64,000 nt of DNA, from the NCBI RefSeq assembly GCF_900172375.1, contig NZ_FWFS01000004.1:62001-126000 (forward strand), written 5' to 3'. Each line of letters begins with the position of its first letter. Position 1 is the first letter of the stretch. The DNA is from Aquimixticola soesokkakensis. Lineage in GTDB: Bacteria; Pseudomonadota; Alphaproteobacteria; Rhodobacterales; Rhodobacteraceae. The position numbers and the translations under genes are program-made. Of the stretch, positions 50,206 to 59,580 are shown piece after piece. The notes beneath the pieces were generated by a model. That model was not told where the DNA came from. It saw only the letters and a list, made by a program, of their open reading frames with translations, and did not search any database.

Positions 50206-53172
50206 TTATTTGCGGTCCTTCAGCCCCATCAGGGCAGCCGCAAAAGGGTTGTCCATGTCGATGGGCTTTTCCTTGCGCGGCGGACGGGCCTCGAATGATT
50301 TGGGCTTGTCGTCGCGTTTCCCACCTTTGGGACCGCCTTTGCCCTTGGCGCCGCCCTTGGCACCCTCACGGCGGGGCTTGCCGCCCTGACGCTCGGAACG
50401 CTCGCCACCGGCCTGCTGCCCATCACGGTTGTTGTCACGGTTGCCGCCACGGTTCTGACGCTCGCCACCCTGACGCCGCGCCCCACGATTGCCCGCCCAG
50501 GTGAACGTGTAGAACACCTCCATTTCGGCAGGCTCTGCGGGGGCAGTGCCGGCAGTGGCTGCCTCTTGGGGGGGTGTCTCTTGGGCAGGTGTCTCTTGGG
50601 GGGGCGTTTCGGCGCTGCCCGCCGTGTCGGCCTCTGGCTGCGCCTCGGCCTCGGACGCGCCCGCGCTGGTCGCATCGGCGCCTGCGTCGGTGACATCCGT
50701 TTGCGGCTGGGCCGCAACCTCGGACGCGCCTTCGGAAAGCGCCGCTTTGGCTTTGGGCGTCTCTGCGGGCGCTTTGACTTTCACGCGCTCGCCCTTCTCG
50801 CCCTTGTAGCCCATGCCCTCCATGAGGTCGCTGAACTGCTCCAGCGTCATGCCGGTGATCGACAACATATCCGGCGTGGCTTCGAACCCGCCGCGGCTGT
50901 CGCAGTTGCGCAGCAGATCGGCAAGACGTTCAAGCATGTCGATGCGGATCGCACGCGCGCCCGACAGACGGTAGCCCGACATGGCGTAATAGCCGTCCGG
51001 CGCGCCGTTGAGGGCGGGAATGGTCACCAGCCCGGGCGGCGGGCTATCGGGGGATTCGTCGTGTTTCGCGGCCAAGGACCACAGCAACAAACGCAAACGC
51101 GTGGGCGCTGGTTTGAGCAAAGCGGGCATGAAAATCGTGTACTGGCCAAAGCGCACCCCATGTTTGCGCAACGCGCCGCGGGCCTCCTGATCCAGTTCCT
51201 TGACGTCCTGCGCAATCTGGTCGCGCGGGATGATGCCGAGGTTTTCCACCAGCCGGAAGGCAAAGCCGCGCGCCAACCCCGAAAGGGTTTCATCGCGGCT
51301 CATGGCCAGCAGCGGTTCGAACAGGGCGGCAACTTTGCGATCGATAAAGTGCTGCAAGCGGCGCTCGACCTTGGTGGCGACATCCGCGCCGGCTTCGTCA
51401 TCGACAAAGGCCACAACGCGCGGCTTCAACGCCTCATCGCCTGCGACCAGTTTGCCCACAGCAGAGGTGCCCCACATCAGGCCGCCTTGCTCGGTGAAAT
51501 CCATTTCCGTGTCGGGCGCGTTGTAGAAACGGTCCGCACGCAGGTGGAATTCCGGCGCAAGTGCCGCCATTGCCGCCTGGCTGAGGGTCTTGGCCTCGTC
51601 CGGCGTTGCGGATTTGTCCTGGCTGAACCGGAACCCCTCAAGACGGCCGACGAATTCGCCCTCGACCATCACTTCACCCTTATCGTTCACGTCGGCCACA
51701 AGGCCCTCCTTCTGCTTCAACCGGCGAAGCAATACGCTTGTCCGCCGGTCAACAAATCTTTGCGTCAGCGCGCCATGCAGCGCATCCGACAAGCGGTCTT
51801 CTACTGCACGGGTTTCCCCGCGCCAATGGTTTTCGTCGTCGACCCAACCATTGCGTTGCGCCACATAGGTCCATGTGCGGATATAGGCCAGCCGTTTCGA
51901 CAGAGTATCGATGTCGCCTTCCGTACGGTCAATGCGCTTGATCTTATTTGCCAGCCAATCGTCGGGAACCCGCCCGAGATCCTGAAGAAAGCCGAAAATC
52001 TGCTCAAGCATCGAGGTATGTTCGCCGTGACTGATCGAGCGAAAGTCGGGGATTCGGCAGACATCCCACAAAAGATTGACGGTTTTGGCACCTTTCAGGC
52101 GCGGACGCAGGTGCTGCAACTGGCTGAGGGTTTTGAGGCTCAGCAGGTCATCGGCATCGCGCGCGCGCATCAGCCAGCGTGCGTCATCGCCGCGCGGCAC
52201 CTCCTCAAGCGAGCGCACCAGCGCATCGGCGCTGGCATAATTGAGATCGGGATTGCGCCAGTGCAATTTGCGCACGGGATCGAACTGATGCTCGGTGATG
52301 GCCTCGACCAGCTCGTCATCCAGCGGCGGCGCTTCGCCGGTCACGCCGAAGGTGCCATCGGTCATGTAGCGCCCCGCACGGCCCGCGATCTGCGCCATTT
52401 CATTTGCCTGAAGCACGCGCATCCGCTGTCCGTCGAATTTCATCAGCGCCGAAAAGGCCACGTGATCGACATCCAGATTGAGCCCCATACCAATGGCATC
52501 GGTCGCGACCAGAAAATCGACATCGCCGTTTTGATACATCTCGACCTGGGCGTTGCGGGTGCGCGGAGACAGCGCCCCCATGACCACCGCCGCCCCGCCG
52601 CGCTGGCGGCGCAGCAGCTCGGCGATGGCATAGACGTTGTTCACCGAAAAGCCGACGATGGCCGTGCGCGGCTTCATCCGGCTGAGTTTCTTCGAGCCGG
52701 TATACGTGAGTTGCGAAAACCGCTCGCGCTTCATGAATTGCGCGCGCGGCACAAGCGCGGCGATGGCGGGGCGCATCGTGTCGGCCCCCATGAACAGGGT
52801 CTCGTGCAAACCGCGCGCATGCAACAGCCGGTCGGTGAACACATGACCGCGCTCGGGATCGCCGCACAGCTGGATCTCGTCAATCGCCAAGAAATCCGCG
52901 CCAAGCCCCGTCGGCATCGCCTCGACGGTGCACACCCAATAGGCCGCGCGCGGCGGCACGATGCGTTCCTCGCCCGTGACCAGGGCCACGACCGAGGGGC
53001 CGCGCAGGGCGACGATCTTGTCGTAGACCTCGCGCGCAAGCAGCCGCAGCGGCAGGCCGATCACCCCCGTGCGATAGGCCAGCATCCGTTCAATGGCGTA
53101 ATGGGTTTTTCCGGTATTCGTGGGCCCGAGCACTGCCGTGATCGTCCCCCTGTCGGACCAACTTTGGGGCAA
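50206..53172 (-). CDS. Suv3-like superfamily 2 RNA helicase with RNA-binding tail
   Basis: 988 aa from the TTG at 53172, which follows GAGAGG; the frame is open to a TTG at 53256, overlapping the TPR gene. Helicase motifs: ITAVLGPTNTGKTHYAIERM (Walker A), LAIDEIQL (motif II), VATDAIGMGLNLDVDHVAFSAL and QIAGRAGRY (motif VI). These are features of Suv3, the mitochondrial RNA helicase with bacterial homologues in alphaproteobacteria. After a low-complexity ETPPQE-type segment, the tail is rich in Arg/Gly/Lys (QGGERQNRGGNRDNN), probably RNA-binding. Coupled to the S4 gene. Confidence 0.85.
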   Translation of the reverse strand: MPQSWSDRGTITAVLGPTNTGKTHYAIERMLAYRTGVIGLPLRLLAREVYDKIVALRGPSVVALVTGEERIVPPRAAYWVCTVEAMPTGLGADFLAIDEIQLCGDPERGHVFTDRLLHARGLHETLFMGADTMRPAIAALVPRAQFMKRERFSQLTYTGSKKLSRMKPRTAIVGFSVNNVYAIAELLRRQRGGAAVVMGALSPRTRNAQVEMYQNGDVDFLVATDAIGMGLNLDVDHVAFSALMKFDGQRMRVLQANEMAQIAGRAGRYMTDGTFGVTGEAPPLDDELVEAITEHQFDPVRKLHWRNPDLNYASADALVRSLEEVPRGDDARWLMRARDADDLLSLKTLSQLQHLRPRLKGAKTVNLLWDVCRIPDFRSISHGEHTSMLEQIFGFLQDLGRVPDDWLANKIKRIDRTEGDIDTLSKRLAYIRTWTYVAQRNGWVDDENHWRGETRAVEDRLSDALHGALTQRFVDRRTSVLLRRLKQKEGLVADVNDKGEVMVEGEFVGRLEGFRFSQDKSATPDEAKTLSQAAMAALAPEFHLRADRFYNAPDTEMDFTEQGGLMWGTSAVGKLVAGDEALKPRVVAFVDDEAGADVATKVERRLQHFIDRKVAALFEPLLAMSRDETLSGLARGFAFRLVENLGIIPRDQIAQDVKELDQEARGALRKHGVRFGQYTIFMPALLKPAPTRLRLLLWSLAAKHDESPDSPPPGLVTIPALNGAPDGYYAMSGYRLSGARAIRIDMLERLADLLRNCDSRGGFEATPDMLSITGMTLEQFSDLMEGMGYKGEKGERVKVKAPAETPKAKAALSEGASEVAAQPQTDVTDAGADATSAGASEAEAQPEADTAGSAETPPQETPAQETPPQEAATAGTAPAEPAEMEVFYTFTWAGNRGARRQGGERQNRGGNRDNNRDGQQAGGERSERQGGKPRREGAKGGAKGKGGPKGGKRDDKPKSFEARPPRKEKPIDMDNPFAAALMGLKDRK

Positions 53173-53227
53173 CAGGTGCGTCCTCTCGATAGATGCCGCG
53201 CACAAAGCGCGGGAGGGATAGGCAGCG

Positions 53228-53848
53228 CTAAAGCGTGACGCCTTGTGGGGCGCCAAGCCGCTCTAGCGTCTCTTGTAGGCCCTCGAAATTGGGATGTATA
53301 GCGTCGATGGCCTCGCTGACCGCGCGCGCGCCCTCGGGATCGCCGGTTTCCTCAAGGATCACCGACAACCCCGACATGGCCCAGAAATTGCGCGGTTCAA
53401 GGGCCAGTGCCATGCGCAGATCCGCCACCGCCGGCCCCAGCAGGCCAAGGTTGAAATAGGCCGCGGCGCGGCTGGCGTAACCGGCGGAAAATTCGGGGGC
53501 GTGATCGACGAGGGCCGTGAAATGATCCACCGCCGTGGCCATGTCACCCGCCGCCATCGCCGCTTCGCCGCGCTGCAACAACATGTCCATCGCATCCGAA
53601 CCGGAGCGGGAAAACGCCATGTTGATTTCGCTTTCCAACCGCGTGACATCATAGCCGTCCGCCTCTTTCAGCTTGGCAAAAAGTCGCGTGATCTCATCAG
53701 CTTGGCTTTCATTCACGGTCTGCGGCGCGCTCTGGTCGGCCCTGTCGGGCGCTTGCGCAAGCGCGCGCGTCCCCGTCCCCGCCGCAAGGCAGCAGAAAAT
53801 CGCAAATGCCGTAACGATATATTTGGAACTTGGCGTGAATGCTCTCAT
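53228..53848 (-). CDS. Exported TPR-repeat protein
   Basis: 206 residues from the ATG at 53848. Signal peptide MRAFTPSSKYIVTAFAIFCCLAAG, then about two to three tetratricopeptide units (LLQRGEAAMAAGDMATAVDHFTALVDHAPEFSAGYASRAAAYFNLGLLGPAVADLRMALALEPRNFWAMSGLSVILEETG). Probably periplasmic protein-protein interaction. The frame stays open far upstream opposite the hydrolase gene, which is not coding. Confidence 0.82.
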   Translation of the reverse strand: MRAFTPSSKYIVTAFAIFCCLAAGTGTRALAQAPDRADQSAPQTVNESQADEITRLFAKLKEADGYDVTRLESEINMAFSRSGSDAMDMLLQRGEAAMAAGDMATAVDHFTALVDHAPEFSAGYASRAAAYFNLGLLGPAVADLRMALALEPRNFWAMSGLSVILEETGDPEGARAVSEAIDAIHPNFEGLQETLERLGAPQGVTL

Positions 53849-53918
53849 AACAGGGACGACAGTAACCGAAGGCGGCGCAAATGAAAGCCCGCGTTGATCA
53901 CGAATTGGAGGATGGGCG

Positions 53919-54209
53919 ATGAGCACCGTTATTTCTGGCGCAGTTGCAGCACTGAACGAAAAAATGGCCGACGGCTTTGCCGCGGGCACCGCGAAATTCG
54001 TCATCGAGGGCGAGGGCGCCATCATGGTGGACGAGTCCGGCGCGCGCGAAGGCGACGATGCCGCCGATGTGACCCTGACCGCAGACTGCGACACTTTCGA
54101 GGGGATGTTGTCGGGCGATGTGAACCCCACAACCGCCTTCATGACCGGCAAACTCAGCGTTGACGGGGACATGGGGCTGGCGATGCAGCTTGGGGCTGCG
54201 TTGGGCTGA
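53919..54209 (+). CDS. SCP2 sterol-carrier-domain protein
   Basis: 96 residues, a single SCP2 domain: INEK-like ALNEKMADGFAAGTAKFVIEGEGAIMVDE ... DVTLTADCDTFEGMLSGDVNPTTAFMTGKLSVDGDMGLAMQLG. Such small proteins bind acyl or sterol-like lipids. Strong GGAGGA ribosome site. The hydrolase follows after 2 nt, so both may act on lipids. Confidence 0.93.
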   Translation: MSTVISGAVAALNEKMADGFAAGTAKFVIEGEGAIMVDESGAREGDDAADVTLTADCDTFEGMLSGDVNPTTAFMTGKLSVDGDMGLAMQLGAALG

Positions 54210-54211
54210 TC

Positions 54212-55165
54212 ATGCAAGAGGCCCCGTTTTACACAGAGCTTGCCGAAGGGCCCGACGGGGGCTCTGCGGCTTGGTGTCAGACCTCGGACGGGGTGCGTAT
54301 CCGCGTGGGACATTGGCCTGCGCGGATCAGCGAAACACAGGCGGCGCCCAAGGGGACAGTGTTCCTGTTTCCGGGCCGCACCGAATACATCGAGAAATAC
54401 GGCCCCGCCGCCGGTGTCTTTACGCAGGCGGGCTATGCGATGCTGGCCATCGACTGGCGCGGTCAGGGGATCGCGGATCGCCTGCTTGAGGTGCAGGCGA
54501 CCGGCCATGTGCGCGCGTTCGACGATTACCAACAGGACGTGGATGCGGCGCTGGACTATGCCCGCGCCCATGATTTGCCCCGGCCGTGGTATCTGATCGG
54601 CCATTCGATGGGCGGGGCGATCGGCTTGGGGGCTGTGCTGCGCGATGTGCCGTTCAGCGCCGCCGCGTTCAGCGCCCCGATGTGGGGCATTCGCCTTGCG
54701 CCCTGGCAAACGCCGCTGGCCAAGGTGCTTACGGCGCTGACCCGTGTGCTTGGCATCGACCACTGGCGCACGCCGGGGACCTTCGCGCAGACCTATGTGC
54801 TCAAGAACGGGTTCGAGGGAAACAAGCTGACCACGGATGCGGGCATGTATGCCTTTATGCAGCGCCAGATGATCGGTGCGCCCGCGCTTGCCCTTGGCGG
54901 CCCGTCCATGCGGTGGCTGGGCACCGCCCTCGAAAGCTGCGCAGGCATGGCGCAACGCCCGGCCCCTGCTCTGCCCGCCTGTGTCTTTTACGGCTCGGAC
55001 GAGGAAATCGTCAGCACGCGCAGCATCGACGCACGTGTGCAATCATGGCCAAGCTGCGAAAAACACGTCATCGCAGGGGCGCGTCACGAGATCATGATGG
55101 AAACCCCACAGATCCAAACCATGTTTTTTGATACGGTGCTCGCCCTCTTTGCGCGCCACCGCTAA
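54212..55165 (+). CDS. Alpha/beta hydrolase, lysophospholipase-like (Hydrolase_4)
   Basis: 317 residues. GTVFLFPGRTEYIEKYGP (oxyanion strand) and AIDWRGQGIADR precede the nucleophile elbow GHSMGGAIG; the acid and His are probably in FYGSDEEIVS and GARHEIMME. The layout matches monoacylglycerol/lysophospholipase-type hydrolases. Co-transcribed with the SCP2 gene. Confidence 0.9.
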   Translation: MQEAPFYTELAEGPDGGSAAWCQTSDGVRIRVGHWPARISETQAAPKGTVFLFPGRTEYIEKYGPAAGVFTQAGYAMLAIDWRGQGIADRLLEVQATGHVRAFDDYQQDVDAALDYARAHDLPRPWYLIGHSMGGAIGLGAVLRDVPFSAAAFSAPMWGIRLAPWQTPLAKVLTALTRVLGIDHWRTPGTFAQTYVLKNGFEGNKLTTDAGMYAFMQRQMIGAPALALGGPSMRWLGTALESCAGMAQRPAPALPACVFYGSDEEIVSTRSIDARVQSWPSCEKHVIAGARHEIMMETPQIQTMFFDTVLALFARHR

Positions 55166-55181
55166 GGGCCGTTTTCCTGCA

Positions 55182-55256
55182 CTGAATATGACGGGCCCGA
55201 ATTTACCCAGCCTGAATATGACGGGCCCGAATTTGCCCAGCCTGAATATAACTAAC
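55182..55256. repeat. 30-bp tandem repeat, two and a half copies
   Basis: Units start at 55182, 55212 and 55242 with CTGAATATGACGGGCCCG; the third is truncated and diverged. Intergenic, directly before the terminator. Confidence 0.9.
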
Positions 55257-55262
55257 CTGAAA

Positions 55263-55290
55263 AAAGGCCGCAGAGTGATCTGCGGCCTTT
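55263..55290. terminator. Bidirectional terminator between hydrolase and Anbu genes
   Basis: AAAGGCCGCAGA and TCTGCGGCCTTT are exact complements around a GTGA tetraloop, with A-runs before and T's after, serving both convergent transcripts. Confidence 0.88.
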
Positions 55291-55312
55291 CAAACTGTCC
55301 CTGACAGCCGGT

Positions 55313-56035
55313 TCAGATTTTAATGTCGGTAAAGGCGTCACGCAGGGCGTTGGACCAATCGGCGCTCATCGCCTTGAACACGTCATCCTCTGCCTCGATG
55401 CGCCGTTTCATCGTCACGCGGCAGGCATTGGTTTCGATCACCTCAAGATCAAGCGGCATGCCGACCGACAGATTCGAGCGCAAGGTCGAATCCATCGACA
55501 ACAGCGCCGCCTTCTGCCCGTCCAGAAGCGAGGTCTGCGGCGTGACCACGCGATCCAGAATCGGCTTGCCGTATTTATGCTCCCCGATCTGCAGGAAAGG
55601 CGTGTCCTCGGTGGCTTCGATGAAATTGCCCTCGGGGTAGATCAGGAACATGCGCATCGCGCCGCCCTTGCGTTGTCCTGCAACGATCATCGACGCGCTG
55701 GCGCGCTGGCTCATGCGCTCCATCTTGTCGGAAATTTCCGTTGTCACATCCGAGAGGGTTTTCCCCACGATTTCAGCAACCTGCAACATGGTCGGCGCTT
55801 TGAGGATCGAGGGGTGCGCGCTGTCGTCCTCCTCGATTGCCTCGCGCAGACGCGCCACGGTTGTCTGAGTGACCGAAAGCGACCCGGCGGTCATGATGGT
55901 GATCACCCGCTCGCCCGGTTCCTCGAAGGTGAACATCTTGCGATAGGTCGAGATATTATCGAGACCCGCGTTCGTGCGCGTGTCCGACAGAAGTACCATG
56001 CCCTCATCAAGGAGCAATCCGACGCAGTAAGTCAT
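55313..56035 (-). CDS. Anbu-type proteasome-like peptidase
   Basis: 240 residues of the bacterial proteasome-related Ntn-hydrolase family Anbu: MTYCVGLLLDEGMVLLSDTRTNAGLDNISTYRKMF, with Thr/Cys near the N-terminus as candidate nucleophile after processing, then ITIMTAGSLSVTQ and GKPILDRVVTPQTSLLDGQKAALLSMDSTLRSNLSVG. Last gene of the conserved four-gene set ATP-grasp / alpha-E / transglutaminase / Anbu. In this set it is thought to degrade or process a peptide tag or product made by its partners; unproven. Confidence 0.92.
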   Translation of the reverse strand: MTYCVGLLLDEGMVLLSDTRTNAGLDNISTYRKMFTFEEPGERVITIMTAGSLSVTQTTVARLREAIEEDDSAHPSILKAPTMLQVAEIVGKTLSDVTTEISDKMERMSQRASASMIVAGQRKGGAMRMFLIYPEGNFIEATEDTPFLQIGEHKYGKPILDRVVTPQTSLLDGQKAALLSMDSTLRSNLSVGMPLDLEVIETNACRVTMKRRIEAEDDVFKAMSADWSNALRDAFTDIKI

Positions 56036-56067
56036 GTGTTTTGATTCCAGAGTGGCTTGCTGCTGCT

Positions 56068-56910
56068 TTATTGCTGCATTTGGGTTACTGCAACATCAAC
56101 AAGCAGCTCTTCCAGCATCTCTTGATCAACTTCCCCTACGGAAATGCCGCGGATGGGGGCAGCATCGATTGCATCAAAGCCCGACCCCAGACGAATATAG
56201 CGCTCATCCGGGCAGCATTCATTGGCGGCGTCGAACCCGACCCAGCCCAATCCTGCCACGTAAAGCTCCGCCCAGGCGTGGCTTGCCTCATGCGCCGAAC
56301 CATCCGATCCCGACAACAGATACCCCGTCACGTAGCGCGCCGGAATGTCGCTGGCGCGGGCCATGCCGATCAGCACATGGGTGAAATCCTGACACACGCC
56401 CTTGCCGATGCCGATGGCCTCGGCAGCCGAGGTCGAGGCTTCGGTTTCGCCGGGCAGGAAGTCAAGCGCGTCCGAAGTGGCCTTGGACAGGGCATGGGCC
56501 TGTTGCAGCACCCCCGCCGTGCCCAGATCGATCAATGTGTCGCGCGCGAGGTCCTTGAGCACCGCATTGGGCCAGGACGCCGTGGTCTGGCGCAGATAGG
56601 CCAGCGGCGGCACCTTGTCGCGCAGCCCCTTGACCACGCCCGAGCAATCGGAGGTTTCGACTTCGCCGGTGACGGTGACGGTAAATTCGGTGACTTCCCC
56701 GCGCACGGAGACCGTCATGATGTGATCTCCCGCGCCTTCCGTAAAACTGGATCCGGTTTCGACGGGACAGTCGCCCGCGTCGCAGGTGATGTCCCATGCG
56801 TTGATCTGCTGCCCCTCGAACGCCGACGGCGTGAGGCGCAGGGACTGGACCATGCTGCGCGTGGGCGGATCAAAGCGGTAGGTCGTCTTGTGGCGGACCT
56901 GAAGTTTCAT
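56068..56910 (-). CDS. Transglutaminase-like cysteine peptidase of the Anbu operon
   Basis: 280 residues. A beta-rich N-terminal domain (LQVRHKTTYRFDPPTRSMVQSLRLTPS) precedes the transglutaminase-like core: catalytic Cys in GIGKGVCQDFTHVLIGMAR, His in HEASHAWAELYV, Asp in GWVGFDAANE. Likely peptidase or amide-transfer activity on the product of the ATP-grasp protein. Overlaps the alpha-E gene by 4 nt. Confidence 0.93.
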   Translation of the reverse strand: MKLQVRHKTTYRFDPPTRSMVQSLRLTPSAFEGQQINAWDITCDAGDCPVETGSSFTEGAGDHIMTVSVRGEVTEFTVTVTGEVETSDCSGVVKGLRDKVPPLAYLRQTTASWPNAVLKDLARDTLIDLGTAGVLQQAHALSKATSDALDFLPGETEASTSAAEAIGIGKGVCQDFTHVLIGMARASDIPARYVTGYLLSGSDGSAHEASHAWAELYVAGLGWVGFDAANECCPDERYIRLGSGFDAIDAAPIRGISVGEVDQEMLEELLVDVAVTQMQQ

Positions 56911-57860
56911 TTGATGTCTCCGCTCAGGTAAGTGTCGTGCACCGCAAAGCCCAGCCGGTTCACATCGCCGATCACGCGCGACAGGAATTCATGCATCCCC
57001 TCGTCGAAAATGTGATCGACGCGCATTTCGGCCAGCTCGGCCAGCATCGCGCGCGATTGGGTCTGCGCGGCGCTGGATTTGCCATAGCCGCGCGCCACGG
57101 CGTCCAGATGGTCGGTGATCCCCGACACGCAGGAATAGATCGAGCGCGGGCACTGGCGGTTGAGGATCAGGAAATCGGCGATCTTGCGGGCGGTAATTTC
57201 ACCGCCGTAAGCCCAGTTAAAGGCCCGATGCGCCGACAGCGCGCGCAACAGCGTGCCCCATTGGAAATTGTCGAGCCCCGAGCCCACCATCGACACCTGC
57301 GGCAACAGCACGTAGTATTTCACATCCAAAAGCCGCGCCGTGTTGTCGGCGCGTTCGATAAAATAGCCCAGCTGCAAGAAATGGTAGCCATCGTTGCGCA
57401 GCAAGGTGGCATCGATCGTCCCGCGCACCAGCGCGCAGACCCGCAATGTCCACTCGACCAGATCCGACAGCGGCAAAGCCGAGCGCTCCGTGCGCTCCAT
57501 TTCGCGCACTTCCTGAAAGGCGGTATTGATGGCGTCCCACATTTGCGTCGTCAGCGCCGTGCGCACGATCCGCGCATTCTCGCGCGCCGCAGAGATGCAC
57601 GATGCGATGGAAGAGGGATTCTCGCGGTCGAAAAACAGGAAGGTTTCGACGTTGCGCTGCACGGGATCGCCGTATTTGTCCAAAAACGCATTCAACGTGC
57701 CATGCGCATTGAGAACCGATTCCCATTCGTTGCGCATGCCGCCACCGATATTGGGCATCAGGGCGTTGCGCGCCCCGACTTCAAGCAGGCGGGCGGAGGT
57801 TTCGGCACGCTCCATGTAGCGCGCGATCCAGTAGAGGTTCGAGGCGGTTCTAGAAAGCAT
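56907..57860 (-). CDS. Alpha-E domain protein of the Anbu operon
   Basis: 317-residue all-helical alpha-E protein: MLSRTASNLYWIARYMERAETSARLLEVGARNALMP and YHFLQLGYFIERADNTARLLDVKYYVLLP are the duplicated core. The biochemical role is unknown; the domain occurs almost only next to or fused with circularly permuted ATP-grasp proteins. 6 nt after the ATP-grasp stop and overlapping the transglutaminase start. Confidence 0.93.
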   Translation of the reverse strand: MLSRTASNLYWIARYMERAETSARLLEVGARNALMPNIGGGMRNEWESVLNAHGTLNAFLDKYGDPVQRNVETFLFFDRENPSSIASCISAARENARIVRTALTTQMWDAINTAFQEVREMERTERSALPLSDLVEWTLRVCALVRGTIDATLLRNDGYHFLQLGYFIERADNTARLLDVKYYVLLPQVSMVGSGLDNFQWGTLLRALSAHRAFNWAYGGEITARKIADFLILNRQCPRSIYSCVSGITDHLDAVARGYGKSSAAQTQSRAMLAELAEMRVDHIFDEGMHEFLSRVIGDVNRLGFAVHDTYLSGDIK

Positions 57861-57866
57861 ATCCCG

Positions 57867-59279
57867 TTACTCCGCCATGACCCAAGTGTCTTTGACACCG
57901 CCGCCCTGCGACGAGTTCACCACCAGCGACCCTTCGGTCAGCGCAACGCGTGTCAGACCGCCGGGCACCAGTTCGACATCTTTGCCCACCAGACAATAGG
58001 GCCGCAAGTCGACATGTCGCGGCGCAACGCCGTCCTCGACAAAGGTCGGGCAGGTTGACAGCGCCAGCGTCGGCTGGGCGATGTAATTGTCAGGTCGGTC
58101 TTCGATCTTGTGGCGGAAAATCTCGATTTCCTCTTTGGTCGATTTCGGCCCGACCAACATGCCATAGCCGCCCGATCCATGCACCTCTTTGACCACGAGG
58201 TCCTTGAGGTTTTCGAGCACATATTTGCAATCGTCGGCCTTGGCACATTGCCAGGTTGGAACATTCGCCAAAATCGGCTCTTCGCCGAGGTAAAAGCGCA
58301 CCATTTCGGGCACATAGGTATAGATGGCCTTATCGTCGGCCACACCGGCGCCGGGCGCCGAACAGATCGTCACCCCGCCCGAGCGATACACATTCATCAG
58401 GCCGGGCACCCCCAGCATGGAATCGGGGCGAAAACACAGCGGGTCAATGAAATCATCGTCCAGACGGCGATAGATCACATCGACCTTCTTGGGGCCTTCG
58501 GTGGTGCGCATGTAGCAAAAATCGCCAGACACGAACAGATCCTGCCCCTCGACCAGCTCGACGCCCATCATATCCGCAAGGAAGGAATGTTCGTAATAGG
58601 CCGAATTGAAATGCCCGGGCGTGAGGATCACGATTGTCGGATCGCGGTCGCATTTTTGCGGCGCAACAGAGGCAAAGGTGCGCTTGAGCAGGTTTGGATA
58701 GGCCTCCACCGGCGCGATGCGGCTTTCCTGGAACAGATGCGGGAACATGCGCATCATGATCTCGCGGTTTTCCAGCATGTAGCTCACACCCGAAGGCGTG
58801 CGGCAGTTGTCCTCGAGGACGAAAAAATCTTCCGGTCCCGTGCGCACAAGGTCGATGCCAACGATATGGCTAAACACCCCGAGCGGCGGCATAAAACCGA
58901 CCGCCGCCTTTTCATAGGCGGCATTTTTATAGACCAGATGCGCGGGGATGCGTCCGGCTTTGACGATCTCGCCGCGCCCGTAGACATCGGCCAGAAAGGC
59001 GTTGAGCGCGCGGGCGCGCTGTTTGACGCCCGCTTCCAACTTGCGCCATTCGCCGGCGGAAAACACCCGCGGGAACATGTCAAAGGGGATCAGGCGGTCC
59101 GGGTCCCCCCCTTCGCCATACACGGCAAAGGTAATGCCAATGCGACGAAACAGGGCTTCGGCTTCGGACTGCTTGAGACTGCGCAGATCGGCAGACATTT
59201 CTCGCGCCCAATGTTCCAGCGTCGAATACGGGGGACGGACAGATGCGCCGTCAAACATTTCATTAAAGTATTGCGACAT
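57867..59279 (-). CDS. Circularly permuted ATP-grasp protein of the Anbu operon
   Basis: 470 residues from ATG 59279 (MSQYFNEMFDGA); the frame to 59357 lacks support. Signatures: GITFAVYGEGGDPDRLIPFDMFPRV, FFVLEDNCRTPSGVSYMLENRE, VILTPGHFNSAYYEHSFLADMMG, KEVHGSGGYGMLVGP, and GSLVVNSSQGGGVKDTWV at the C-terminus. The family is predicted to form amide bonds in a peptide product. First gene of the operon. Confidence 0.94.
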   Translation of the reverse strand: MSQYFNEMFDGASVRPPYSTLEHWAREMSADLRSLKQSEAEALFRRIGITFAVYGEGGDPDRLIPFDMFPRVFSAGEWRKLEAGVKQRARALNAFLADVYGRGEIVKAGRIPAHLVYKNAAYEKAAVGFMPPLGVFSHIVGIDLVRTGPEDFFVLEDNCRTPSGVSYMLENREIMMRMFPHLFQESRIAPVEAYPNLLKRTFASVAPQKCDRDPTIVILTPGHFNSAYYEHSFLADMMGVELVEGQDLFVSGDFCYMRTTEGPKKVDVIYRRLDDDFIDPLCFRPDSMLGVPGLMNVYRSGGVTICSAPGAGVADDKAIYTYVPEMVRFYLGEEPILANVPTWQCAKADDCKYVLENLKDLVVKEVHGSGGYGMLVGPKSTKEEIEIFRHKIEDRPDNYIAQPTLALSTCPTFVEDGVAPRHVDLRPYCLVGKDVELVPGGLTRVALTEGSLVVNSSQGGGVKDTWVMAE

Positions 59280-59580
59280 GATATTTCTTTGTTGTTCCCC
59301 CTGATGATCTGCATTTGCGTGCCCGAGAGGAAAGGGCTTGCGGGCACACAGACCCAATATTCGTCTTTTTTAAGGGCTTGCGTGCACAAATTGGCGTTTT
59401 TTTTGGCAAAGCCACCCTGTGAATGTAGGCGCAATACACAAGCCCTACCTCCGGCCTCCCTGTCTGCGCAATCCCTTTGTGCGGCGCAACCCTTTGGCAT
59501 CGCCCCTTGCAAGCCCGTAAAAGCGACCGATATTGAAGTGACAAGAAAATACATAGTCCGAAATAAGTCCGAGGCATCAG
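59280..59580. other. Divergent promoter region, Anbu operon / pepF
   Basis: 301 bases without a gene. GGGCTTGCG(G/T)GCACA occurs twice (about 59335 and 59376), each followed within 30 nt by a T-run, an imperfect 41-bp direct repeat of unknown meaning. Confidence 0.4.
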
